Source: JAHHTP01 sp964587555
GTDB lineage: Bacteria; Bacillota; Clostridia; Oscillospirales; Ruminococcaceae
Assembly (NCBI GenBank): GCA_964587555.1
Contig: CAZPLR010000031.1
Location: 1 to 24,859 of the forward strand
Length of the DNA: 24,859 nt
Reading direction: 5' to 3'
The notes beneath the pieces are model-generated. The model was not told where the DNA came from, searched no databases, and worked only from the letters and a program-made list of their open reading frames with translations. The translations under genes were made by a program, and so were the position numbers. Positions 1 through 6,740 of this stretch are shown piece by piece; within the stretch, counting starts at the first letter, position 1, and every line of letters starts with the position of its first letter.

Positions 1-25
1 ATAGTTAGAAAAAATATCAACCCAC

Positions 26-54
26 TTGCAAAGAGGCGTGGAATATGCTATACT
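26..54 (+). promoter_or_regulatory. Sigma-A promoter of the initiator tRNA
   Basis: A TTGCAA -35 box (26-31) and a TATACT -10 box (49-54) are separated by 17 bp. The predicted start is near position 61, about 18 nt upstream of the tRNA 5' end, which suits a short precursor leader. Confidence 0.7.
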
Positions 55-78
55 AGGTAAGCAATGAGAAATAGATAT

Positions 79-155
<77 letters not shown>

Positions 156-157
156 CG

Positions 158-202
158 AAAAAGCCAGTAAACAAGCCATTTTTTGGCGTTTGCTGGCTTT
201 TT
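158..202 (+). terminator. Rho-independent terminator after tRNA-fMet
   Basis: The arms AGCCAGTAAAC (162-172) and GTTTGCTGGCT (188-198) form an 11-bp stem with one G-T pair, extended by an A-run before and a T-run after. It starts three bases after the encoded CCA, so the tRNA appears to be a single-gene transcript. Confidence 0.85.
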
Positions 203-224
203 GCTTTGTCCTTTTTTCGTGTAA

Positions 225-419
225 TATTACTCTTACGACAATGAAAACGGCTTTGCTTTAGTGGAGGAATACCGAGACGGCAGAATACAGGCGTTTGCAG
301 ACCCGCCTGCGTGGATGAAGGAACTATCGGACGGGCATAGAGTTAATACGCTGCGGCGTAATAAAGGCTTGACAGCGCTTATTATAGAGCTTCCCCAGCG
401 GGACATAGCAGCGCTTTAA
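225..419 (+). pseudogene. 5'-truncated remnant of an unrecognised gene
   Basis: An open frame runs from just after a TAA (222-224) to a TAA at 417-419, about 64 codons. It has protein-like composition (for example ALVEEYRDGRIQAF and TALIIELPQRDIAAL) but no ATG or GTG start with a ribosome binding site at its 5' end. It begins right after the tRNA terminator. It looks like the C-terminal end of a larger protein, cut at its 5' side. I do not recognise the family. A remnant of an integrated element beside a tRNA is plausible but unproven. Confidence 0.35.
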
Positions 420-650
420 ACGGAAAAAGACGGTAACACAGAAGCTGAATTTATCGAGGAGGTGACAGCTAAGAAAATCATAATAAGACCCTTTGTTAGA
501 TCATACCTGAAAAACAGCAGGAGTTATATGTTTCTGATTTGAGGATGGCACTGGAACTTCCAGCTTTTCGGATGGATTGCCGAAAAATGGAATATAGGTG
601 TCGCCCCCTGTTTTCACTGAACAAAAACAGGGGGCTTTGACAGATGGAAA
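420..650. other. Intergenic region with decayed coding traces
   Basis: No intact gene can be supported here. A near-perfect ribosome binding site (GGAGG at 458-462) is followed eight bases later by AAG (471-473) where a start codon would be expected. A 46-codon open stretch (500-640) lacks a credible start. A 12-bp inverted repeat, GCCCCCTGTTTT (603-614) against AAAACAGGGGGC (625-636), forms a strong hairpin without a proper T-run on either strand. The region reads as eroded accessory DNA between the tRNA and the alcohol dehydrogenase operon. Confidence 0.45.
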
Positions 651-674
651 TAGGCTGCACGTTGGTGCAGCCTA
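651..674 (-). terminator. Hairpin ending the adh-COG0523 operon
   Basis: TAGGCTGCAC (651-660) pairs perfectly with GTGCAGCCTA (665-674) across a four-base loop, 20 bp after the stop codon of the minus-strand GTPase gene. On the minus strand the stem is followed by TTTCC, a weak T-run, so termination may be imperfect. The hairpin at 603-636 lies just beyond and may act as a second barrier. Confidence 0.55.
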
Positions 675-693
675 TTGATATAAGCAAAATGAT

Positions 694-1653
694 TTAAGAA
701 CCGAAGCCTTGCCGCGCTGGTTTGCGGCGTGACATCTGGCCGAAAAGTGAAACGGCGGACTTGATATTGAAATACCGCCTCAGCTTTTGCTGATCGATGT
801 TTTTCCCAATAAAGACGCTCTGCGCCGTATCGGTTTGATCCGCTTCGATGATACTGTACCTGTTGTCAGCAACATCAAACCGCAGAGAAAACGCACCGCA
901 GTCTACAACGCCTTTCGCGCGGATGATGCCGCCATATTCTCCGCGAAGGATACTCTCCAACAGCAGCACCAGCAATCCCGGATGGGAAAGCCTTGTGTTT
1001 GATAGGGTAAGCTCCGCCGGCTTTTGGACGGGGAGCGTGGGAGCGCTTTCGGCTGCCTCCCTGTCCGATTCGGACAGCAGCAGATCCTCCCACCACGCTT
1101 GCGCATTGCGGGAATAGTGCTGCGGGAGGATCGCCGCGTCCGGAGCAATTTTGTTGATTTGCTGTGCCATTTCGGATAGAAGCTGGGCGCTTGCCTGTTC
1201 GCATTTGGAAAAGACAATCTGCGCCGCGTTTTCAATCTGATCGAGATAGATGTCCGGATACTCTGCGCGATACTGCGCAAAGCTGTCCGGAGAAACCACC
1301 GTTATCGGGCTTAGCAGCTTGATACGCTCATACTCATAGTCCTTGACGGTCTTGATGATATTGCCAAGCTTCCCAATCCCAGTCGGCTCAACGATTAAGA
1401 TCTCCGGGTCCAGCGTCGACGAAATGGTCATCAGCGACGACACAAAACCGTCCTTCATGGTGCAGCAGACACACCCGTCCGAGAACTCGTACACCTTCAT
1501 GTCCGAGCCGGTGCGGATTTCTTTTGCATCTAAGTTGACCTCGCCGTATTCGTTCTCCAGAACGACGATCTGCCTTTTGGTCCGCTTAATCAGCTCTTTG
1601 ATAAAGGTTGTTTTGCCCGCGCCAAGAAAGCCCGAAATGACCAGAACCTTCAT
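694..1653 (-). CDS. COG0523/CobW-family GTP-binding metallochaperone
   Basis: This 319-residue protein belongs to the G3E GTPase family, whose COG0523 members insert or allocate metals, often zinc. The Walker A motif GFLGAGKTT is at residues 8-16. The family metal-binding CxCC motif is CVCC at 61-64. A Walker B-like segment ILIVEPTG follows, and SKCE stands where NKxD gives guanine specificity, so base recognition may be relaxed. The C-terminal part has the CobW_C-like beta region. There is no histidine-rich loop, unlike many zinc-responsive members. The ATG lies six bases after the alcohol dehydrogenase stop, with no clear ribosome binding site, which suggests translational coupling. Family assignment is firm; the metal and client are inferred from the neighbouring zinc enzyme. 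Confidence 0.9.
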   Translation of the reverse strand: MKVLVISGFLGAGKTTFIKELIKRTKRQIVVLENEYGEVNLDAKEIRTGSDMKVYEFSDGCVCCTMKDGFVSSLMTISSTLDPEILIVEPTGIGKLGNIIKTVKDYEYERIKLLSPITVVSPDSFAQYRAEYPDIYLDQIENAAQIVFSKCEQASAQLLSEMAQQINKIAPDAAILPQHYSRNAQAWWEDLLLSESDREAAESAPTLPVQKPAELTLSNTRLSHPGLLVLLLESILRGEYGGIIRAKGVVDCGAFSLRFDVADNRYSIIEADQTDTAQSVFIGKNIDQQKLRRYFNIKSAVSLFGQMSRRKPARQGFGS

Positions 1654-1659
1654 GCGGAA

Positions 1660-2721
1660 TTAGTCGGCAAACTTAACGACCGGTTTGATCAGATCAGCCG
1701 GCTTGTCCTTCATCAGCTGCAGCGCTTCCGGAACATGATCCCAGCCCTCGAATACGTGGGTCGCCAGTAAGCTGACGTCCAGTCTGCCGGATGCAACCAG
1801 TGCGCCGAGTTTTTCCATGCGCAGACGTCCGCCCGGCATTAAGCCGCCGTTAATCATCTTGTGACCCATACCTACGCCCCATTCCACACGCGGGATCGAG
1901 ATGGTGTCGCCGCTGCCTAAATAGTTGACGTTGCCGATTTTCCCGCCCGGTTTTAACGCCTTAACAGCGGAAGCAAAGGTGTCGACAGTGCCGCCGGCGA
2001 TGACTACCTTATCTACGCCCTTGCCGTCGGTCATAGCAAGAACCTGATCCTCAATGGTACCGTTCTTATAGCTGATGAAATCGGTCGCGCCGTATTTCTT
2101 TGCCGCTGCTACGCAGTTCGGACGGGTGCCGACCGCAATGATTCTGGAAGCGCCGCGCATGTTTGCGCCGGCAACAGACATTAAACCTACCGGGCCGATG
2201 CCGATGACCAAAACAGTATCGCCAAACTGAACGTCAGCCAGCTCTACGCCGTGGAAACCGGTTGGAACCATATCCGACAGCATGCAGGCGTCGACAACAT
2301 TAATGTTAGCCGGTAATTTTGCTAGGTTGCCATCAGCGTCGTTGACATGGAAAAATTCAGAGAAAACGCCGTCCTTAAAGTTGGAGAATTTCCAGCCCGC
2401 CAGCATACCGCCGGAGTGCATGGAGTAGCCGGCCTGCGCCTCTAACGAGTTCCAGTCCGGAGTGATTGCCGGAACCAGCACACGATCGCCCGGTTTGAAA
2501 TCCTTAACCAGAGAACCGACCTCAACAACCTCAGCGCAGCATTCATGCCCTAAGATCATGTTGTGACGCTCTCCGACAGCGCCCTCCCAAACAGTGTGTA
2601 CGTCGGAGGTGCAGATGGCGATGGCAAGCGGTTTGCAGATCGCGTCTAAAGGTCCGCACGCCGGAACCTCTTTTTCTACCCAGCCCACTTCGCCGATTTT
2701 TAACATTGCATAGCCTTTCAT
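1660..2721 (-). CDS. adh: NADP-dependent zinc secondary alcohol dehydrogenase
   Basis: This 353-residue medium-chain dehydrogenase closely resembles Thermoanaerobacter brockii/Clostridium beijerinckii secondary alcohol dehydrogenases as I remember them, which interconvert secondary alcohols (for example isopropanol) and ketones with NADPH. The catalytic zinc ligands sit at the same numbers as in that family: Cys37, His59, Glu60 and Asp150. The four-cysteine structural zinc site of other alcohol dehydrogenases is absent, as usual for this clade. The Rossmann motif GIGPVG is at 174-179. Gly198, Thr199, Arg200 and Tyr218 match the NADP-phosphate pocket, with Thr replacing the usual Ser199. A ribosome binding site AAGGAATG precedes the ATG. 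The gene is first in an operon with the COG0523 GTPase. Confidence 0.95.
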   Translation of the reverse strand: MKGYAMLKIGEVGWVEKEVPACGPLDAICKPLAIAICTSDVHTVWEGAVGERHNMILGHECCAEVVEVGSLVKDFKPGDRVLVPAITPDWNSLEAQAGYSMHSGGMLAGWKFSNFKDGVFSEFFHVNDADGNLAKLPANINVVDACMLSDMVPTGFHGVELADVQFGDTVLVIGIGPVGLMSVAGANMRGASRIIAVGTRPNCVAAAKKYGATDFISYKNGTIEDQVLAMTDGKGVDKVVIAGGTVDTFASAVKALKPGGKIGNVNYLGSGDTISIPRVEWGVGMGHKMINGGLMPGGRLRMEKLGALVASGRLDVSLLATHVFEGWDHVPEALQLMKDKPADLIKPVVKFAD

Positions 2722-2774
2722 GTTACATTCATTCCTTTCTAATTTATCAGGCTCCCGTTTTAGAACCTGACCTC

Positions 2775-2803
2775 ATTATAACAGATACCCGTCCTATTGT
2801 CAA
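2775..2803 (-). promoter_or_regulatory. Consensus promoter of the adh operon
   Basis: On the minus strand, TTGACA (2798-2803), a 17-bp spacer and TATAAT (2775-2780) give a perfect sigma-A promoter. The DNA upstream of the -35 is an A/T tract that could act as an UP element. It contains an imperfect dyad, ACATTTAT (2811-2818) against ATAAAATGT (2825-2833), a possible regulator site. The untranslated leader is about 45 nt. High expression is expected. Confidence 0.85.
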
Positions 2804-2940
2804 GCATTTAACATTTATTTTTTTATAAAATGTAAAAAAATACGATATGTCAAATCGTTGGCTAAGTGCAGCTTTCGATAAACTGACGCATGGGGAAAAG
2901 GGCAAAAACCGGCGCTCCGGCCCACATGCGGCGGCTTACG

Positions 2941-3732
2941 TTAGGATAGAGCGGAAGGAAGCGGCACCTTGCCCGCCTTTTGCGTCGCCAGAAAAAAGCG
3001 GTGCGTCCTTCCTTCGATGGAGCCGTTTTGCGCTAAAAGCCGCTGTGCGTTAAGCAGCGCGCTCTCGCAGGCAGATACGCAAAAGCCCGGAAATTCCCAC
3101 GCGATGACGCGGGCGAACCACACGAGCGCGCCTACGTCGTAAAAACGGATTTTTCCAAAATGCTCCCCACTGTCTAAAATACGGAATCCCGCTTTGCGGA
3201 GTTGTCCGCAGACGTTTGTCAGCGTTTGCTCCGGAAATGGAAGCGGCGGGTTCCCGAGCAGAAGCTCTGTCAGTTCACGATCGTTCTGCGCGCCGACCTG
3301 CTGTGTGATGAAAATACCGCCGTCCCTTAATACGCGGTGCAGCTCCGGCGCGTTAAAAGCGCCGTGCCGGTTGATAATGATGTCAAAGGAAGCGTCATCA
3401 AACGGAAGCCTCCCGTTTCCGTTTGCCGCCCGAAAGTCAATCCCAAGCGGGATGAGCTTCTGCCGGCATAGCTCCACGTTCGGGGGATAACCCTCCGTCG
3501 CACTGGTGTTTGCAAACGGGTGGTTCAGCGACAGCAGAAATTCGCCGCCGCCGGTATCGATGTCCAAAAGCCGCATTTCCGGCTTAAGATGCTGTAGAAT
3601 GATCTGGCGGTAGTCCCAAGGCAGGTCGTCCTCCTCGGCATATCGCCCATTGATGTGGGAAAAATCCCATCCGTGAATGTGCGCGATGCGCTCCTCCTGT
3701 TTCCAGAGATCGATCATCTGTTGTTTGTTCAT
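2941..3732 (-). CDS. Class I SAM-dependent methyltransferase
   Basis: This 263-residue protein has the seven-strand methyltransferase fold signatures: motif I LLDIDTGGGEF (residues 55-65), an acidic residue in TEGYPPN as the likely adenosyl-ribose contact, and the post-motif segment LPFDDASFDIIINRHG. The methyl acceptor cannot be told from sequence. Similar stand-alone enzymes are usually annotated as Methyltransf_11/25 or UbiE-like. The ATG at 3732 has GGAG about ten bases upstream. No convincing terminator separates it from the adh promoter downstream, but that promoter makes adh transcriptionally independent. The 5' leader contains the nested inverted repeat at 3774-3846, next to the assembly gap. 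Confidence 0.85.
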   Translation of the reverse strand: MNKQQMIDLWKQEERIAHIHGWDFSHINGRYAEEDDLPWDYRQIILQHLKPEMRLLDIDTGGGEFLLSLNHPFANTSATEGYPPNVELCRQKLIPLGIDFRAANGNGRLPFDDASFDIIINRHGAFNAPELHRVLRDGGIFITQQVGAQNDRELTELLLGNPPLPFPEQTLTNVCGQLRKAGFRILDSGEHFGKIRFYDVGALVWFARVIAWEFPGFCVSACESALLNAQRLLAQNGSIEGRTHRFFLATQKAGKVPLPSALS

Positions 3733-3773
3733 GGCAATTGCTCCAATCTATCATTATTTTTGAAATGAAGAAG

Positions 3774-3846
3774 GGTGCAGTCTGCTGACCATGTCTTTTT
3801 ATCGTTCGATGCAATTCCATTGCAATGTCAGCCCAAAAGCTGCACC
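3774..3846. repeat. Nested inverted repeat (large hairpin)
   Basis: Three perfect stems nest in order. GGTGCAG (3774-3780) pairs with CTGCACC (3840-3846). Inside, GCTGAC (3784-3789) pairs with GTCAGC (3827-3832). Inside that, TGCAAT (3810-3815) pairs with ATTGCA (3819-3824). It could be a structured RNA leader of the methyltransferase, a leader of something lost in the gap, or a small hairpin-type mobile element. No T-run follows on either strand, so it is not an ordinary terminator. Confidence 0.5.
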
Positions 3847-3877
3847 GAGCAGCTGTCTCGCGCTTGTCCTACCAAAA

Positions 3878-3977
3878 NNNNNNNNNNNNNNNNNNNNNNN
3901 NNNNNNNNNNNNNNNNNNNNNNNNNNNNNNNNNNNNNNNNNNNNNNNNNNNNNNNNNNNNNNNNNNNNNNNNNNNNN
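3878..3977. other. Scaffold gap (100 N)
   Basis: Exactly 100 undetermined bases are present, the conventional placeholder for a gap of unknown length. Genes upstream of the epimerase may be missing, and the adjacency of the two sides is an assembly inference. Confidence 0.98.
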
Positions 3978-4025
3978 GAGCGGTATCAAGGGCTTGCAAA
4001 GCATTCCGCTGAAAGGAGAAAAGCG

Positions 4026-5129
4026 ATGAAAAAGGTAGTGACAGTGTTCGGCACGCGCCCGGAGGCGATCAAGATGTGTCCGGTGGTGAAGGCGTTAAAA
4101 GGCTGCGCCGGTTTTGAAACGGTGGTCTGCGTCAGCGGGCAGCATAAAGAGATGCTTAAGCAGGTGCTGGACTGCTTTGCGGTCACGCCGGACTATGATC
4201 TTGCGGTTATGAAGCCGGGGCAGGATCTTTTTGACGTCACCCGCGCGGTGATGGATGGGACAAAGCAGGTTTATCAAACGGAAAAGCCGGATATCGTGCT
4301 GGTACATGGTGATACTTCGACCGCGTTTGCGGCGGCGCTATCGGCGTTTTATCTTGGAATACCGGTCGGACATGTTGAGGCTGGGCTGCGGACCTATAAT
4401 ATTGCCTCCCCGTTTCCGGAGGAGTTCAACCGTCAGGCGGTGGATTCGCTTTCCACGCTTTATTTTGCGCCGACTGAGCATGCAAAGCGAATGCTTTTGC
4501 AGGAGCATAAGCCGGCGGCGGATATTTTTGTCACCGGGAATACCGGCATCGACGCGCTTGCAAGCACCGTGCGGGCGGACTATACGCATCCGGCTCTGGA
4601 CTGGGCGAAGGGCAGCCGGCTTATTATGCTGACCGCGCACCGGCGGGAGAATCTGGACAAGCTTGACGGCATTTTCCGCGGAATCAAGCGGGTCTTGCAG
4701 GAGCATCCGCGGGTGAAAATCATCTACCCGGTGCATTATAATCCGGCGGTGCGCAGGGCGGCAAACAAGGCGTTTGGCGCAGAGGATCGCGTGAAGCTGA
4801 TCGAGCCGCTGGACGCGCTGGATTTCCACAATTTTTTGGCGCGGTGCGAGATGATCCTGACCGACAGCGGCGGAATCCAAGAGGAGGCGCCGTCGCTGGG
4901 CAAGCCGGTCTTGGTGCTGCGCGATACGACCGAGCGTCCGGAGGGGGTTGCCGCCGGGACGCTCAAGCTGATCGGCACAAAGGAAGAGGACGTTTACCGG
5001 GAGTTTTCCGCGCTGCTGGATGATGAGAAAAAGCGTAGGGCGATGGCGCGCGCGTCGAATCCTTACGGCGACGGCAAGGCGAGCGAACGGATCGCGGCGA
5101 TCCTGCGCACCCGCTTCCCGGAAAGCTGA
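4026..5129 (+). CDS. wecB: UDP-N-acetylglucosamine 2-epimerase (non-hydrolysing)
   Basis: This 367-residue enzyme interconverts UDP-GlcNAc and UDP-ManNAc in the cytoplasm, feeding teichoic acid linkage units or capsule and other surface polysaccharides. The family motifs are intact: FGTRPEAIK (8-16), HGDTST with Asp96, VEAGLRT with Glu118, PFPEEFNR with Glu132, and TAHRREN with His205. These match the catalytic Asp, Glu, Glu and His of the E. coli enzyme. DSGGIQEE and the C-terminal GDGKAS segment complete the UDP-binding half. The ATG at 4026 follows AAGGAG at 4013-4018; an open frame running back through the N-run is an artefact. Its last codons overlap the edge of a dispersed repeat. Upstream operon partners, if any, lie in the gap. 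Confidence 0.95.
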   Translation: MKKVVTVFGTRPEAIKMCPVVKALKGCAGFETVVCVSGQHKEMLKQVLDCFAVTPDYDLAVMKPGQDLFDVTRAVMDGTKQVYQTEKPDIVLVHGDTSTAFAAALSAFYLGIPVGHVEAGLRTYNIASPFPEEFNRQAVDSLSTLYFAPTEHAKRMLLQEHKPAADIFVTGNTGIDALASTVRADYTHPALDWAKGSRLIMLTAHRRENLDKLDGIFRGIKRVLQEHPRVKIIYPVHYNPAVRRAANKAFGAEDRVKLIEPLDALDFHNFLARCEMILTDSGGIQEEAPSLGKPVLVLRDTTERPEGVAAGTLKLIGTKEEDVYREFSALLDDEKKRRAMARASNPYGDGKASERIAAILRTRFPES

Positions 5130-5262
5130 GTGGCACCGACCGGGTCGGTGGCGTAACCGCCACCCCTGCCAGCGGTTTGGCAAGCTGAGCGCTCGGTTGA
5201 AATTATGTTTCCACAAAGGCTTTGTAGAAAACAAAACCATCCTTCGCACTGTCCGAACCGGG
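5126..5262 (+). repeat. Modular dispersed repeat, copy 1 (modules A and B)
   Basis: Module A (about 5126-5202) contains the palindrome CACCGACCGGGTCGGTG and ends near TGAGCGCTCGGTTG. Module B (about 5208-5262) contains ATCCTTCGCACTGTCCGAAC. Both recur diverged near 7245-7429. Relative to module B, module A is inverted in the second copy. The repeat begins at the last codons and stop of the epimerase. Identities were judged by eye. Confidence 0.6.
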
Positions 5263-5344
5263 CGCCGGGGAGGATAACCGCATCAACGATGCCAGTGGGC
5301 GCAAACGCCCCTCTTACGTCAGTGGTTAAAACGGTGTTACCCAA

Positions 5345-5403
5345 GCACCCTTCCGGCACCTCGTGCCACCTCCCCTAAAAGGGGAGATGTCGCCGCAGCG
5401 GCA
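5345..5403. repeat. GC-rich hairpin repeat unit
   Basis: Two adjacent inverted repeats are visible: GGCAC (5355-5359) with GTGCC (5363-5367), and CTCCCC (5370-5375) with GGGGAG (5381-5386) around TAAAA. The sequence resembles short dispersed intergenic repeats common in Clostridia, but only this copy is seen here. Between it and module B (5263-5344) I see no gene. Confidence 0.4.
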
Positions 5404-5436
5404 ATTGCAAAAGCGTCTTTCACAGTAACTTCCTTG

Positions 5437-5465
5437 TTGACAAAATTTCAAAAGGCTGGTATAAT
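5437..5465 (+). promoter_or_regulatory. Strong extended -10 promoter
   Basis: TTGACA (5437-5442), a 17-bp spacer and TGGTATAAT (5457-5465) form a near-ideal sigma-A promoter with an extended -10. Transcription should begin near 5472, giving a leader of about 80 nt before the small gene. In that leader CTCGT(C) at 5511-5516 can pair either with GACGAG (5473-5478) or with ACGAG (5503-5507), two mutually exclusive folds. Confidence 0.88.
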
Positions 5466-5551
5466 GGGAATAGACGAGAGGGGACGGCACCCATTGCAAA
5501 AAACGAGCTGCTCGTCGAAAAGGAAAATAACCTGCAAAGGGGAGGATTCCC

Positions 5552-6016
5552 ATTCCAAGGACAATTTCTGTTGTGGATGAAGCAGGAAACGAATATGAAG
5601 CGACCTACCCAAAACGGGCGAAGGGTCTTGTGAAAAAAGGCAGGGCGCGCTTTATAAACGAAAATAGGATATGTCTTGCGCGTCCGCCGTATATGGAGGA
5701 TTGCCAGATGGAAAACATACAGGAAAAGCTGCAGGAAAACAAAGCGGAATATACGGTTGAATATGTACTGCGCCAGCTAGCGATGCTGCGCGAGGATGAT
5801 ACGGCGCTGATGGAATCGCTCGCTGTGCTGCGCGATATGCCGGACGGCGACAGCGGAGAGCCGTACGCACCGGGCAATGTGCAGGGAAAGGCAAAGGCCG
5901 AAGCGATTCGGGATATTTTCCGCACACGCGAGGAAACCAACCGTGCGCTGCTTGCGTTTTATCATCAGATTTATAACGATCTGACCTGCCATAATGCTCC
6001 TGCTTCTAAAGAATAG
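5552..6016 (+). CDS. Small orphan protein with PLMP/RRXRR-like N-terminus
   Basis: With the start chosen here the protein has 154 residues. The codon is ATT (5552), placed six bases after a near-perfect ribosome binding site AAAGGGGAGG (5536-5545). It adds residues PRTISVV, which complete a beta strand before VDEAGNEYE. The alternative GTG start at 5573 has only AAGGA eleven bases upstream. Residues 20-34 (PKRAKGLVKKGRARF) followed by ICLA resemble the short arginine-rich PLMP/RRXRR segment of IscB-type nucleases. No HNH or RuvC part follows. Instead there is an acidic linker and a helical C-terminus (KAEAIRDIFRTREETNRALL). It has its own promoter and terminator. Nucleic acid binding is inferred only from the basic motif; function is unknown. 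Confidence 0.75.
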   Translation: MPRTISVVDEAGNEYEATYPKRAKGLVKKGRARFINENRICLARPPYMEDCQMENIQEKLQENKAEYTVEYVLRQLAMLREDDTALMESLAVLRDMPDGDSGEPYAPGNVQGKAKAEAIRDIFRTREETNRALLAFYHQIYNDLTCHNAPASKE

Positions 6017-6023
6017 ACGTTTA

Positions 6024-6056
6024 GACCGTCGCATTTTGCGGCGGTCCTTTTGTTTT
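6024..6056 (+). terminator. Terminator of the PLMP-like gene
   Basis: GACCGTCGC (6024-6032) pairs with GCGGCGGTC (6038-6046) through nine base pairs with one G-T, a five-base loop, and is followed by CTTTTGTTTT. It makes the upstream gene monocistronic. Confidence 0.9.
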
Positions 6057-6131
6057 GCATCCAACAATATCATACATCATGAATCATATTCTTAAATTTT
6101 ATCAAAAACAGTTTCAAACGATTGCACCATA

Positions 6132-6191
6132 CAAAAAGACACTGTAACGCACCCGCCGCCTTTGCGGGAACTGCGATGCAGTGTCTTTTTG
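6132..6191 (-). terminator. Terminator of the Xre-type regulator gene
   Basis: CAAAAAGACACTG (6132-6144) and CAGTGTCTTTTTG (6179-6191) are a perfect 13-bp inverted repeat with an inner CCCGC/GCGGG stem. It lies four bases beyond the regulator's stop codon. A/T tracts on both sides allow it to work in either direction. Confidence 0.8.
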
Positions 6192-6195
6192 TTTT

Positions 6196-6489
6196 TTATT
6201 CTCGCATACTCTCGATGAGATTCGTCACCGCTTGTATCTGTCTTAGCGTTAGTCCCTCCACATTCAGCATAAGCTCCGGGTCGTTGAGGTCCTTTCCCAG
6301 TAAATAATCCGTGCTGCATCGATATAAACATGACAGCGACAACAATACTTCAACACTCGGAGTGCGCTCCCCTGTTTCATATCCTGAAATAATCGATGGC
6401 GAGACCTCCAGCTGATCCGCAACGGATTTTTGCGAAAAACCGTATTTAATCCGCAGTTTTTTCAGCCTTTCCGGTAATCCTTGGATCAA
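6196..6489 (-). CDS. Xre/Cro-CI family DNA-binding regulator
   Basis: This protein of about 97 residues has a classic HTH_3 domain near its N-terminus: LKKLRIKYGFSQKSVADQL, then SPSIISGYETGERTPSVEVL, then the CSTDYLLGKD end typical of small repressors. A short C-terminal helix (LRQIQAVTNLIESMRE) may mediate dimerisation. I place the start at TTG (6487-6489), because the ribosome binding site GGAGGTG then has proper spacing; a GTG at 6498 would sit only two bases from it. The gene is divergent from two small genes, with a dyad operator between them, so autoregulation and control of the divergent transcript are likely. Such repressors are common in mobile elements and toxin-antitoxin loci. Confidence 0.88.
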   Translation of the reverse strand: MIQGLPERLKKLRIKYGFSQKSVADQLEVSPSIISGYETGERTPSVEVLLSLSCLYRCSTDYLLGKDLNDPELMLNVEGLTLRQIQAVTNLIESMRE

Positions 6490-6529
6490 AAGCGCCACCT
6501 CCTCCTTTTTATTATAATCAGAATATATT

Positions 6530-6562
6530 CACTTTAGGCGTATATTTTCTTTGCTTAAAGTG
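6530..6562. promoter_or_regulatory. Probable operator between divergent genes
   Basis: CACTTTAGGC (6530-6539) and GCTTAAAGTG (6553-6562) are inverted with one mismatch and centres 23 bp apart, about two helical turns. The right half abuts the -35 box of the rightward promoter, so bound repressor would block RNA polymerase. The adjacent Xre-type regulator is the natural candidate ligand. Confidence 0.65.
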
Positions 6563-6591
6563 TTGACAAGAACAACAAATAGTGCTATAAT
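6563..6591 (+). promoter_or_regulatory. Rightward promoter of the small-gene pair
   Basis: TTGACA (6563-6568), 17 bp and TATAAT (6586-6591) give a consensus promoter. The leader to the first ATG is about 143 nt and contains a 17-codon open frame (ATG at 6632) without a well-spaced ribosome binding site; otherwise nothing recognisable. Confidence 0.88.
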
Positions 6592-6740
6592 AGGGATGAC
6601 ACATAAGAGGAGAAGTTTGACCGTTTTAAGCTATGGATCGTGCGAAAGAATTTAAGTGTTTTCCGCGTGATGAGATTGACGGGTAAAATCTTTTTCAGAA
6701 TGAGTGCAGCTACAAAAATGCATATAGGAGGAAAGTAAGA

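Noticed and set aside
496..687. Minus-strand 63-codon frame downstream of the GTPase gene
   Set aside because: It spans two hairpins, lacks a ribosome binding site and has no protein-like features.
3825..4025. N-terminal extension of the epimerase running back through the N-run
   Set aside because: It is produced by translating undetermined bases. The ATG at 4026 has a good ribosome binding site and matches the family N-terminus.
4338..5249. Long antisense open frame of 303 codons opposite wecB
   Set aside because: A shadow of a GC-rich coding sequence with arginine- and histidine-rich translation; no start signal.
5063..5359. Minus-strand open frame of 98 codons
   Set aside because: It overlaps the end of wecB and the repeat modules; it is explained by the repeat.
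6632..6685. 17-codon leader peptide before the small-gene pair
   Set aside because: Its ATG is about 20 bases from the nearest ribosome binding site and there is no attenuator structure after it.
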